A DNA stretch of 64,000 nt from an uncultured Caulobacterales bacterium. Lineage in GTDB: Bacteria > Pseudomonadota > Alphaproteobacteria > Caulobacterales > Maricaulaceae. The translations under genes were made by a program, and so were the position numbers. Positions 47,826-56,975 of this stretch are shown piece after piece (position 1 is the stretch's first letter; every line of letters begins with the position of its first letter). Below the pieces are notes generated by a model. It had not been told where the DNA came from. It ran no database searches and saw only the letters and a list, made by a program, of their open reading frames with translations. The stretch is from NCBI GenBank assembly GCA_938003545.1, contig CALKXY010000013.1, forward strand, positions 30,248 to 94,247, given 5' to 3'.

Positions 47826-49205
47826 GTGCGCTGGCTGTTCGCCATACTCGCGATTGGTTTGACGGCTTGTTCTGCTGAACCTGAAGCTGAGGCACAGATT
47901 CCTTGTCTGCAGGGTTTTGAGACTGGGCCCATTGTTGTAAATAATAAGACGTTTGCAGCAAAAGAGAATGCGATAAAAAGAAGACAAGAACTCTTCTCCA
48001 ACGCTTTTGCCGAAGCTCTTGCAAAACTTCGTACTAATCCAAACGAGACGAATATCAGAGAGGCAAGAAACCTGCTTCAACAAGCTGATTGTGAGAACTT
48101 TCCAGAAAGCCAAATGGTAAATCGGCAAGCCTTGCGCAGTCTGTTAAGAGGTGACGAAGCAAAATCTACTGTGAACTTGGCGCAGATCAACTCTGTCGAA
48201 GGACTTCTGGCTGAAATTCGTAAAAATGCTGATCGAGTGTCCGAAGCGAATAAAAGCCGCGAGACAGATCATGAATGGCGCGGAGCTACTGAAAATGATA
48301 CCGAAATTTCTAAATACAGAAGAATATTGAGTGAAATAGATAACCTCGAGCTTTTTTTATCTGGTGACCTTAATGGTAATCAGAGAGAGACATTAATCGC
48401 GGAAAGAAACGCATTGTTAGCTGAGGCTCTCTCTATCAGAGAAACATCTCTCACCTGCCACGGCATCGCCAAACAAGGCGGTCTTGTTGTCTGCCAAACG
48501 GTCCCCAACGCTAAAGTCGACGTTGGCCGTTCCGAAAACGATACTTACACGCAAACCGCTGATGCAAATGGTATTGTCATCGTCGGTTTTGATCGCGATG
48601 AACCTGCTGCGTTTGTTCGCGTTGGCGATGAGCGCATCGATTTCGACATTACACCCCGCGAATATGACACCTCTCGCATTGATGGACTGCCGAAGAAATT
48701 CGTCAGCGAATATACGGCGGAACAGCTCAAACAAATCCGTGCGGCGAGTGCGCTCAAGAAAGTGGGTTTTGCGTCCAAGGTTGACGAGATTGGGTTTAAA
48801 GATGGGTTTATCTATCCCGTCACGACCCACACCAAGACGACGAATTTCGGTGCGCAGCGTATTCTCAATGGTGACCCGAAAAGCCCGCATTTCGGTGTCG
48901 ACCTCGCCGCGCCGACAGGCACGCCCATCCTTGCGCCCGCTGATGGCATCGTTAGCCTCGCCAGCGAAGAGATGTATTTCGAAGGCTCCCTGATCATGAT
49001 CGATCACGGACAGGGCCTGATTTCATATTACCTGCATAATCAAGATGTGATGGTCGAAGAAGGTCAGCGCGTTGCCCAAGGCGAGCAGATCGGAACCGTT
49101 GGGTCCCGAGGTCGTTCGACAGGACCGCATTTGTGCTGGCGTCTCAAATGGCGCGGAAGAAACCTCGATCCAGAATTACTGACGGAGTGGCCGCAACGTG
49201 GTTAA
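47826..49205 (+). CDS. M23 family peptidase lipoprotein with long N-terminal extension
   Basis: GTG start; lipobox GLTACSA; C-terminal M23: PHFGVDLAAPTGTPILAPADGIVSLA...IMIDHGQGLISYYLHNQDVMVEEGQRVAQGEQIGTVGSRGRSTGPHLCWRLKWRG. Confidence 0.9.
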   Translation: MRWLFAILAIGLTACSAEPEAEAQIPCLQGFETGPIVVNNKTFAAKENAIKRRQELFSNAFAEALAKLRTNPNETNIREARNLLQQADCENFPESQMVNRQALRSLLRGDEAKSTVNLAQINSVEGLLAEIRKNADRVSEANKSRETDHEWRGATENDTEISKYRRILSEIDNLELFLSGDLNGNQRETLIAERNALLAEALSIRETSLTCHGIAKQGGLVVCQTVPNAKVDVGRSENDTYTQTADANGIVIVGFDRDEPAAFVRVGDERIDFDITPREYDTSRIDGLPKKFVSEYTAEQLKQIRAASALKKVGFASKVDEIGFKDGFIYPVTTHTKTTNFGAQRILNGDPKSPHFGVDLAAPTGTPILAPADGIVSLASEEMYFEGSLIMIDHGQGLISYYLHNQDVMVEEGQRVAQGEQIGTVGSRGRSTGPHLCWRLKWRGRNLDPELLTEWPQRG

Positions 49206-49521
49206 ACAACCCGACGATTGTCAAACTATGGTCGAGGTCCGCGAAGGCGTAGATGCGCTGGACCGCGAACTCGTGCGCCTGCTCGTGACACGTCAAGGCT
49301 ATATGCATGCTGCCGCGCGCATTAAACCAAACCGCGCCGCTGTATATGATTCAGACCGTATCGAAGATGTTGTCGCAAAAGTCTTGATTGAAGCGAAAGG
49401 CAAAGGCCTCTCGCCCGACATCGCAGAACCAGTATGGCGAAAGTTGATCGAACGCTGTATCGCGCATGAATTTGGCGTTTATGATGAGACGCGCTCTGAG
49501 GATGCTCAGAAAACCGCCTAA
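49198..49521 (+). CDS. Chorismate mutase
   Basis: VREGVDALDRELVRLLVTRQGYMHAAARIKPNRAAVYDSDRIEDVVAKVLIEAKGKGLSPDIAEPVWRKLIERCIAHEF. Confidence 0.88.
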   Translation: MVKQPDDCQTMVEVREGVDALDRELVRLLVTRQGYMHAAARIKPNRAAVYDSDRIEDVVAKVLIEAKGKGLSPDIAEPVWRKLIERCIAHEFGVYDETRSEDAQKTA

Positions 49522-50408
49522 TTCTTAGGTTTCCGGTAGAGCGCCTTCGGCCAGCGGCGATGGACCCAAAACCATTGGGCAGGATTTTCGCGAATACGGG
49601 CTTCGATGAATGCGTTGACCTGCGTCACGCCAGATAAAACGTCTGCGTCCCGTTCTCCTGTTTTTTGCAGGGTAATCGGAGGATGAAATGTCACCACGAA
49701 CTTTGATCTATTCCGTGTTACCGACATCGGTAAAAGGGGACGACCTGTTTTCAACGCCAACCTCACGGCCCCTTGTGCGGTCATGGCAGGTTCGCCGAAA
49801 AACGGAACTTCGACACCTGTATTGAATTTTTGATCATTCAGAAGCGCGACACTTTCGCCGTTCTTCAAGGCTTCAAATAATTCTCGTCCGCCCGCATGGC
49901 TGGATTTTTTGACAAGGTATTTCGTCCCATAGGCTTCGCGTTGTTTGCGTACGCGCGCGTCGATCAGAGGGTTGTTGATCTTGCGATAGGTGATGCGAAC
50001 GTTGTGGTTTGATTGGGTCAAAACCGTCGCCATGATTTCCCAATTGGCAAAGTGCCCTGTCACAATAATGGCGGGTTGATTGGCTTCAAATATATCTAGG
50101 CCAATGATCTCGACACGGCTGTTGGGGGTAAAAGGCTTTAGGCGATCTGTGAGAGGGAACTCGGTGAGTGTACGTCCTAAATTATCCCATTGTGCCCGCA
50201 TGAGGGATTTGATTTCAGTGTCCGATTTGTCGGGGAAAGCTGTTCGTAAACCGGTTTCGGCGATCTGTTTTTTGGATGTCAGTGGCCCTAAGCCTCTGAC
50301 TAAAAATGCACCTAAGCCTGACACAAATCCAAAGGGTAAACAGCGCATTGCGCCCGTCATGACATCATAGGCGAAAGCCTCTACGCGATCTTGAAAACTT
50401 GGCGTCAT
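49518..50408 (-). CDS. Lipid A biosynthesis acyltransferase (LpxL/HtrB-like)
   Basis: IIVTGHFANWEIMATVL; LVKKSSHAGGRELFEALKNGESVALLNDQKFNTGVEVPFFGEPAMTAQGAVRLALKTGRPLLPM. Confidence 0.9.
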   Translation of the reverse strand: MTPSFQDRVEAFAYDVMTGAMRCLPFGFVSGLGAFLVRGLGPLTSKKQIAETGLRTAFPDKSDTEIKSLMRAQWDNLGRTLTEFPLTDRLKPFTPNSRVEIIGLDIFEANQPAIIVTGHFANWEIMATVLTQSNHNVRITYRKINNPLIDARVRKQREAYGTKYLVKKSSHAGGRELFEALKNGESVALLNDQKFNTGVEVPFFGEPAMTAQGAVRLALKTGRPLLPMSVTRNRSKFVVTFHPPITLQKTGERDADVLSGVTQVNAFIEARIRENPAQWFWVHRRWPKALYRKPKN

Positions 50409-51400
50409 TTGGCGGCTTCGATGATAGGGTGCAGTAGGCGGCGCAGGGTGAGCTCGTCTTCGAATACGACGGACACAGGCCAGATTTGCACGCCCTTCCG
50501 ATAGCCTTTGGGAAGGCGGACATAATCTTTTTCTGTCGTAATTAGTCCTGCGTCCATTTCCGATGCGAGTAAGAATAAGCTCTCAATATCTGAATCCTTA
50601 TATTTGTAGTGATCTGCAAAGCCTTCCGTCTCGATGACATTCGCGCCTGCACGTTTCAGGCTATCGAAAAATTTGGCAGGGCGGCCAATCCCAGCAAAGG
50701 CATAAAGCGGACCTTTCGGGGCAGGCAGTCGCGGGGCCAAATAGGCGGGAATGGTAATGATGCCCCCGAGTTGTGTACGCAAGATTTCAGAGATTTCATA
50801 TTCTGGCGTTGGTTTCATCAAGATGACCGCATCCGTGCGGTTGAGCGCGGCGTCCAAATCCTCTCGCAAGGGACCTGCGGGGAAAACGCACCCATTTCCA
50901 AAACCAACTTCGGCATCAACAACGAGCAAAGATAATGTTTTAACGAGCGACGGGTTCTGATGTCCGTCGTCCATGATGATAACTTTTGCGCCATTCACAA
51001 CGGCGGTGCGCGCGCCTTCATCGCGTCCAGCCGCGACCCAGACAGGGCCATATCGGCGCAGGAGTATAGGTTCGTCGCCAACATCGGCGGCAGTGTGGTC
51101 AGGTTCAACTGCTGTAGGGCCTTTCTCGCGTCCGCCATAACCGCGCGAGAGGCCATGCGCTTGCACATTCATACGCCGCATGGATTGCAGGAGATAAGAC
51201 ACCACAGGCGTCTTTCCCGTTCCGCCCATCGTCGCATTGCCAACGCAAATGACGGGAACACCCGGGTCTAAGGCTTCCGTTGTTTCCAACCGCCGTGCGG
51301 CGGCCTTGGCATAAAGCCAACCGAATGGACGCAAGACAGTTCGTAGAGCCGTCTTGGCTTCTGGGCCGGATGTGTGGTTCCAAAAATCGGGCGCTTTCAT
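50405..51400 (-). CDS. lpxK: Tetraacyldisaccharide 4'-kinase
   Basis: VPVICVGNATMGGTGKTPVVSYLL; HGLSRGYGGREKGP; IIMDDGHQNPSLVK; VVDAEVGFGNGCVFPAGPLRE. Confidence 0.95.
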   Translation of the reverse strand: MKAPDFWNHTSGPEAKTALRTVLRPFGWLYAKAAARRLETTEALDPGVPVICVGNATMGGTGKTPVVSYLLQSMRRMNVQAHGLSRGYGGREKGPTAVEPDHTAADVGDEPILLRRYGPVWVAAGRDEGARTAVVNGAKVIIMDDGHQNPSLVKTLSLLVVDAEVGFGNGCVFPAGPLREDLDAALNRTDAVILMKPTPEYEISEILRTQLGGIITIPAYLAPRLPAPKGPLYAFAGIGRPAKFFDSLKRAGANVIETEGFADHYKYKDSDIESLFLLASEMDAGLITTEKDYVRLPKGYRKGVQIWPVSVVFEDELTLRRLLHPIIEAAK

Positions 51401-52653
51401 ATTAACGCTCTTAATTGGGCAACCGTATATTCCAACACACCATTACTCTCTTCGGCGACAAGTTTTGCACGTGCAGCCATTTGCTGTGCGGCCGCGCGGT
51501 CGTTTGTCAAAGCTAGCGCAGTGTCGCCGAGGCTTTTGCCAGAGGTAACGCGCATGGCGGCGTTTGCAGCAAAAAATTGCGCATATATGTCGGTGAAACT
51601 CCCCACATGCGGGCCTGTCAATATTGGCACGCCTGCGCGTGCGGCTTCGAGCGGGTTATGTCCTGTCAGGGTTGAATGCAGTGACCCACCAATAAAGGCG
51701 AGATCCGCTAAATCTAACGCTAACCCCATCTCGCCCAATGTATCCATGAGGTAGATGGATGTGTCTTCGGAGGGCGTTTCACCTTTGGATCGTTGCGCAA
51801 TTTTATGACCTGAACACATCGCGGCAATTTCGTCGCCGCGTTCAGGGTGCCTCGGCATGAGAATGAGGAGCATATCCGCGCGCTTGCTTAGCCCCGTTTC
51901 ATGTGCCGTCAGGATATCGGCCTCTTCTTCGGCATGGGTGCTGGCCGCGAGCCAGATGGATCGCCGTCCTGTCGCCGCCTTCAGACGGTTGGATTCTGTC
52001 TTATCATAACTAAGCGCAGGCGCGGCTGTTTTTAAATTCCCGATCTGGCTAACAACATTCCCGCCTAAAAATGACAGGGCATTATGGGTGAGTGTGTCTG
52101 CGGGCAATATTGTGTCGAAACATGAAAATATCTGCCGTGCAAATTTACGTTTGGCGCGCCAACGGTCAATTGAGGCTTGATTCATCCGTGCATTAATCAG
52201 TGCCATTTTCGCGCCACTCGCCTGTGTTTGTAGCACAAGGTTTGGCCAGATTTCACTCTCGGCCCAAATCGCTAAATCAGGCTGCCAATGGGCGAGAAAA
52301 CGGTCAACAAAACTCGGCCCATCTAACGGAACCATTTGATGCATAGCGCGGGGCGGCAGACGGTCCGCCATAATCTTGGCAGAGGTCAGAGTTCCGCTGG
52401 TCACCAAAACATGTAGCTTTGGGTCATCGCTCAAGAGGCGTTCAATGAGCGGCAGCAACATTGAGGTTTCGCCTACGCTCGCGCCGTGCATCCAAATTAA
52501 CGTGCCGTCTGGGCGTGGGCGAGAGGCAATGCCTTTGCGTTCGCTGATGCGGGCAATGTCTTCCTTACCAGCCTTCAACCGTCTTTTTAGGATATAGCCC
52601 GCGAAGGGTTCCAATCCGCTCATGAGGCGTCGATATGTCCCTGCCCAGCTCAT
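51397..52653 (-). CDS. waaA: 3-deoxy-D-manno-octulosonic acid transferase
   Basis: SERKGIASRPRPDGTLIWMHGASVGETSMLLPLIERLL; WAESEIWPNLVLQTQ; FIGGSLHSTLTGHNPLEAARAGVPILTGPH. Confidence 0.95.
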   Translation of the reverse strand: MSWAGTYRRLMSGLEPFAGYILKRRLKAGKEDIARISERKGIASRPRPDGTLIWMHGASVGETSMLLPLIERLLSDDPKLHVLVTSGTLTSAKIMADRLPPRAMHQMVPLDGPSFVDRFLAHWQPDLAIWAESEIWPNLVLQTQASGAKMALINARMNQASIDRWRAKRKFARQIFSCFDTILPADTLTHNALSFLGGNVVSQIGNLKTAAPALSYDKTESNRLKAATGRRSIWLAASTHAEEEADILTAHETGLSKRADMLLILMPRHPERGDEIAAMCSGHKIAQRSKGETPSEDTSIYLMDTLGEMGLALDLADLAFIGGSLHSTLTGHNPLEAARAGVPILTGPHVGSFTDIYAQFFAANAAMRVTSGKSLGDTALALTNDRAAAQQMAARAKLVAEESNGVLEYTVAQLRALI

Positions 52654-53369
52654 TTGGCTCTCTCAGATGCAGGATCGATAGGGGCATGACCCATGGCCAT
52701 GTCGGCTTCGGCGAGCAGGTCATTCATTTCGGTTTCGATTGAAAGACGAAATTGTTCCAAATCTGTGTCTTCGGTTTCGGATGGAATGTTTACAGGTGTT
52801 CCCCAAAGGATGAGGCCTCTGCCAAAGAGTTTGGGAAGAATAAAGCGATCCCAGCTGTTAAATTGCTTGCGGCGCTGTACTGCGAATGTGCAGGGCATGA
52901 TCGGCGCGCCCGTTGCGCGCGCGAGGCGCAGCGGACCTTCGCCTAAACGTTGCCGCGGACCGCGCGGGCCATCTGGCGTGATTACGACACAGCCGCCGCC
53001 CCGTATAGCAGTTAATGCGCCCGCCGCTGCGGCGTCTCCGCCTTTGGACTTGCCAGCTTTTTTGGCACTGCCGCGTATCGTTTTCAGTCCAAGGGCCTTG
53101 CACGTTGCCGCTACGACTGCACCGTCGCGGGACCTAGAAATCATGACATAGGGGTCTAGCTCATTCGCTTTCCAGGCTGAAGTTAGCATTAAGAATCGCG
53201 AGTGCCATGTCAGCGCGATAACTCCCTCATGTTGACCCAAAATATGCGTGACGCGTTCTGCGTGGCGAATATCCCATTTTGTGGTGCGTTTGATCAAGCG
53301 CATATATTGCGCGACGGACCAGCCGAGGGCGGATTGAATGGCTGGACGCCGCAAAAGACGTTTGAACAC
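52650..53369 (-). CDS. DUF374 family lysophospholipid acyltransferase-like protein
   Basis: ALTWHSRFLMLTSAW; MISRSRDGAVVAATCKALGLKTIRGSAKKAGKSKGGDAA; CVVITPDGPRGPRQRLGEGPLRLARATGAPIMP. Confidence 0.92.
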   Translation of the reverse strand: MFKRLLRRPAIQSALGWSVAQYMRLIKRTTKWDIRHAERVTHILGQHEGVIALTWHSRFLMLTSAWKANELDPYVMISRSRDGAVVAATCKALGLKTIRGSAKKAGKSKGGDAAAAGALTAIRGGGCVVITPDGPRGPRQRLGEGPLRLARATGAPIMPCTFAVQRRKQFNSWDRFILPKLFGRGLILWGTPVNIPSETEDTDLEQFRLSIETEMNDLLAEADMAMGHAPIDPASERAK

Positions 53370-53398
53370 GCGCGGCCTCCCTGTTAGCGAACCGTTAT

Positions 53399-54076
53399 AT
53401 GACTGACCTAAGCGATCAACCTCTAGACCTCAACAACCCGCGTGACCGGAAACAGGCGCGGCGTGACCTCGTTTGGGGCGATCACGGCTTTTTACGCACA
53501 CGTTTTCCGAATCGGCATGATTTGGGCGGCGGTATGTATCGCGAGAATCAACCGTCACCTGAACGGATTGCAGTGCTGGCGGACGAAGGGATTAAGACGA
53601 TCCTGAACCTGCGCGGCCCGAGCCCCAAAGGGTTTTACCTGTTGGAATGCGAAGCCTGCGAGACACACAACATCGAATTGATCGACTTTCGCGTCTACTC
53701 CCGTGACGTACATACGGTTGAGAAAATTCGCGGTGCGAGGGACCTATTCGAACGGATCGAATACCCTGCCGTCATGCATTGCAAATCAGGCGCAGACCGC
53801 ACTGGATTTATGGGCGTTCTCTATCGGCACTTTCATATGGGCGACACGATTGCCCAGGCCCTTGCCAGTGAATTGACGCTCAAAAAGCTTCACGTGAAGC
53901 AAGGCAAGACGGGTATGTTGGACTTCTTCTTTGACGATTACCTGAAATACGCCGAGGGTAACGACATTACATTTATGGAGTGGGTCGAAACGGTTTATGA
54001 TCCCGTCGACGTGAAAGCGCGTTTTATGGATCACTGGACGGGTAACCCGATTAGCGAGCTGTTGCGGCGGGAGTAG
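53399..54076 (+). CDS. ctpA: Tyrosine/dual-specificity phosphatase family protein, CtpA-like
   Basis: YRENQPSPERIAVLADEGIKTILNLRGPSPKGFYLLE; catalytic CX5R: VMHCKSGADRTGFMG. Symbol is by analogy with Caulobacter CtpA plus lipid A gene context. Confidence 0.75.
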   Translation: MTDLSDQPLDLNNPRDRKQARRDLVWGDHGFLRTRFPNRHDLGGGMYRENQPSPERIAVLADEGIKTILNLRGPSPKGFYLLECEACETHNIELIDFRVYSRDVHTVEKIRGARDLFERIEYPAVMHCKSGADRTGFMGVLYRHFHMGDTIAQALASELTLKKLHVKQGKTGMLDFFFDDYLKYAEGNDITFMEWVETVYDPVDVKARFMDHWTGNPISELLRRE

Positions 54077-54078
54077 TC

Positions 54079-55842
54079 CTAGCGGGATAGTCCTGCATAA
54101 AGGCCGCCGCGTTGTCGCAGTTCTGCGTCTGTGCCTGTCTCAACCACGCGGCCATCATCAACAACGCATATCTTATCGGCTTTGCGGATTGTCTCTAATC
54201 TATGCGCGATGACGAGGGTTGTTCGGCCTTCGCTTAAGCGTTCCAGCGCGGCTTGGACTTTGGCTTCGCTTTCCGTGTCGAGCGCAGATGTGGCTTCATC
54301 GAGCAGAAGGATAGGCGCATCGCGCAGGATGGCGCGCGCGATGGAGAGGCGCTGCTTTTGCCCGCCCGATAATCCCGCACCCTCTTCGCCCAGAACCGTG
54401 TCATAACCATTCGGCAGGCGGGATATAAAATCATGGGCATCGGCGGCTTTTGCCGCGTGGATGATGGCGTCGCGATCCGCCTCTAAATCCCCCAAAGCTA
54501 TATTTGCGGCAATGGTGTCGTTGAACAATACAGCGTCTTGCGAGACGACAGCGATATGGCGGCGGAGACTAGACTGTGTGATCTCGCGCACATCTTGCCC
54601 GTCGATCATCACGACGCCGCTTGTGACATCATAAAGGCGCGGGATGAGATGCATGATTGTGGACTTTCCGCCGCCTGACGGCCCGACTAAAGCCGTCGTT
54701 TTTCCGGGTTCTGCGGTCAGATAAAACCCGTCCAACGCAACGGTGCCATCAGGATATGAAAACCCAACATCAAGCAATTCAATACGGCCTTCGATGACGT
54801 TGAGGTCAGAGGCGATAATCGCGTCTTCTAATGTCGGCTGTGTATCGATCACCTCGAAAATACGCCCAACAGAACTCAGGCTTTCTTGGATGACATTATT
54901 CAGCGTGCCAAGCGCACGAAGGCGCGGTGCGAGGATGAGCAGCCCGCCCAAAACGCCCGCAATTTGTCCGCCTGTCGCCGTGCCTGATCCAAATTGCCAG
55001 ACTCCGAAAATAACAACGGCAGCGATGACGAGGCCGCCGACGACTTCGAGGATCGGGTCAACCCGCGCCTGTTGCGTGATGAGTTTGAGGTAGAGGCGAA
55101 TACGTTCGGAGAAGCTGGCATCAAGGCGGCTTTGTTCACGAGCTTCTAAGCCATAGGTTTTGACAAGTTGTCCTGCGCCGAGGCTTTCTTTTAATTCTGC
55201 CGTCATGCGGCCAATATGTTCCTGAACCTCGCGTGCATTCCCGCGCAGACGTTTAGAAATCTCGATAATAGGCCAGAGGGCGAGGCCAAAGACGACCATA
55301 AAAATTGAAAGCTGCCAGTTGAGAAAGAGCATCGCACCGATAGAAAAAATCACGGTCAATACGTCTTTGACCAAATTGCCCAGCACGCGCACCAATCCGG
55401 CGGAGACGACAGTGACGTCATTGGTGAATTTTGCGATTAATTCGCCGGTTGGCTCGGACTGACTATCCGCAAAATCTCGGGCATGGGCCGCCCGCAGCAT
55501 TTGCGTCTGCATCTTGCCGACTGTGTTCAAGGCAATGGTGTTGGTAAGAATGCGCTGGATATAGCCGCCAATCCCTGCGGCGAATGTCAGGCCTAATATA
55601 ACAGGCAGCACGATCACGGCGTAGCGTTTGGCTTGTGCGGCGCTGTCACTGGAATTTGCGCCAGCATCTAATCCGCTGGCGGCGTCAATAATGAGGCTGA
55701 TGAGATAGACATATCCGGCTGTGGCAGCCGCGAAGAGGGCCATGAAAAGGACGGCCAATATGAGCCGCCCCTTTTGAGGCCAAATATAGTCACGCCAAAG
55801 GCGTGCAATGCGAGCGCGGTCGGTCTGGGCGGTATCGGACAC
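54079..55842 (-). CDS. ABC transporter, MsbA-like (fused TMD-NBD)
   Basis: TMD plus ALVGPSGGGKSTIMHLIPRLYD, GLSGGQKQRLSIARAILRDAPILLLDEATSALDTESEAKVQAAL. Confidence 0.93.
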   Translation of the reverse strand: MSDTAQTDRARIARLWRDYIWPQKGRLILAVLFMALFAAATAGYVYLISLIIDAASGLDAGANSSDSAAQAKRYAVIVLPVILGLTFAAGIGGYIQRILTNTIALNTVGKMQTQMLRAAHARDFADSQSEPTGELIAKFTNDVTVVSAGLVRVLGNLVKDVLTVIFSIGAMLFLNWQLSIFMVVFGLALWPIIEISKRLRGNAREVQEHIGRMTAELKESLGAGQLVKTYGLEAREQSRLDASFSERIRLYLKLITQQARVDPILEVVGGLVIAAVVIFGVWQFGSGTATGGQIAGVLGGLLILAPRLRALGTLNNVIQESLSSVGRIFEVIDTQPTLEDAIIASDLNVIEGRIELLDVGFSYPDGTVALDGFYLTAEPGKTTALVGPSGGGKSTIMHLIPRLYDVTSGVVMIDGQDVREITQSSLRRHIAVVSQDAVLFNDTIAANIALGDLEADRDAIIHAAKAADAHDFISRLPNGYDTVLGEEGAGLSGGQKQRLSIARAILRDAPILLLDEATSALDTESEAKVQAALERLSEGRTTLVIAHRLETIRKADKICVVDDGRVVETGTDAELRQRGGLYAGLSR

Positions 55843-55859
55843 AATGGCCGCGCTTGGGA

Positions 55860-56975
55860 CTACCCAATAACGCCGTCCCCATCTGGGTCGATCAAGTCAT
55901 GGGCATGCAGGATGAAATAGCGCATATGTGCGTTATCGACAGTGCGTTGCGCGGCAGATTTCCACGCTTTGCGGGCGTCTTCTTTATTGGCAAATGCGCC
56001 AACGAAATCGACGTCTGTCAGGTCTTTAAACTCAGTTCGATTTGGATCGACCAACTCACCGCCAATGACGAGGTGAAGGAGTTGAACGGAATTCATTCCA
56101 GCAGTATCTTTTTTACGATCAGACATACGAGTCCCCAAAAATTTGTAATCTCGGCCTTTTGTGAATTGGGCCAGATGTGGTTTCACTTCGGCCAATAACA
56201 AAGCGTGCAGTGTCGGGCCAGCACAAATCACGCCCAACCCCGAAGTCGTTTCAGTGTCGAAATGTGGGCTTTGGCCGCGAATGTCTGTGATAACGGCTCC
56301 AGCCTCTGTTGCGATTAAGGCCGCAGCGGCCACGTCCCAATCGGATTTCGGCGTAAAAGCTATGGTTGCGTCTGCATGTCCGCTGGCGACCATGCAAATT
56401 CGATAGGCCATTGAATTCGCGATGCTGACCTTCATATCGGGGAATCCTAGTCGCCGAAATTTACGCGGGTAGCCGACCATATTTATGTCTTTGATTTCGG
56501 CAGGGTTTGTGGCCGTTATCGGTTTTCCGTTCAGGGTCGCGCCGCCGCCGAGGCACGCTTCATACAACTCATCCATCAGGGGGTTAAACACGACGCCTGC
56601 GATAGATTGTCCCTTTTCAATGATCGCGACAGACACTGCAAAATTTGGAGTGCGGTCAATGAAAGCGCGGGTGCCATCAATCGGGTCCACGACGAAACTG
56701 CGCGGGCAATCATGACGGGAATGATCGTCTTTGGTTTCCTCGGATAGCCAGCCATAGCTGGGACGTGCCGCCCGTAAGGTTTTGTCGAGGAAGTCATTGA
56801 CGGCTATATCGGCGTCCGTGACGGGAGAGCTATCGGACTTGTTCCAAGTTTTGGAATCATTCGCTTCAAATGCGGTCTTTGCAATTGCGCCTGCGTCCAG
56901 TACGGCTTGGCGAAGCAAGGCCAAGTCTTCCTGCGGTAGGACGCAGCTTGGATCGAGTGTGCTAGGCGCCAGCAA
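55860..56975 (-). CDS. 3'(2'),5'-bisphosphate nucleotidase (CysQ-like) in frame with a DUF4170 domain
   Basis: CysQ part: DADIAVNDFL, WLSEETKDD, FVVDPIDGTRAFIDRTPNFAVSVAI, SDWDVAAAALIATEAGA. DUF4170 part: LLHLVIGGELVDPNRTEFKDLTDVDFVGAFANKEDARKAWKSAAQRTVDNAHMRYFILHAHDL. Confidence 0.88.
   Translation of the reverse strand: MLAPSTLDPSCVLPQEDLALLRQAVLDAGAIAKTAFEANDSKTWNKSDSSPVTDADIAVNDFLDKTLRAARPSYGWLSEETKDDHSRHDCPRSFVVDPIDGTRAFIDRTPNFAVSVAIIEKGQSIAGVVFNPLMDELYEACLGGGATLNGKPITATNPAEIKDINMVGYPRKFRRLGFPDMKVSIANSMAYRICMVASGHADATIAFTPKSDWDVAAAALIATEAGAVITDIRGQSPHFDTETTSGLGVICAGPTLHALLLAEVKPHLAQFTKGRDYKFLGTRMSDRKKDTAGMNSVQLLHLVIGGELVDPNRTEFKDLTDVDFVGAFANKEDARKAWKSAAQRTVDNAHMRYFILHAHDLIDPDGDGVIG

Noticed and set aside
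48417-49007. 196-aa minus-strand ORF opposite the M23 peptidase
   Set aside because: Antisense to a conserved peptidase domain; no recognisable motif or ribosome site.
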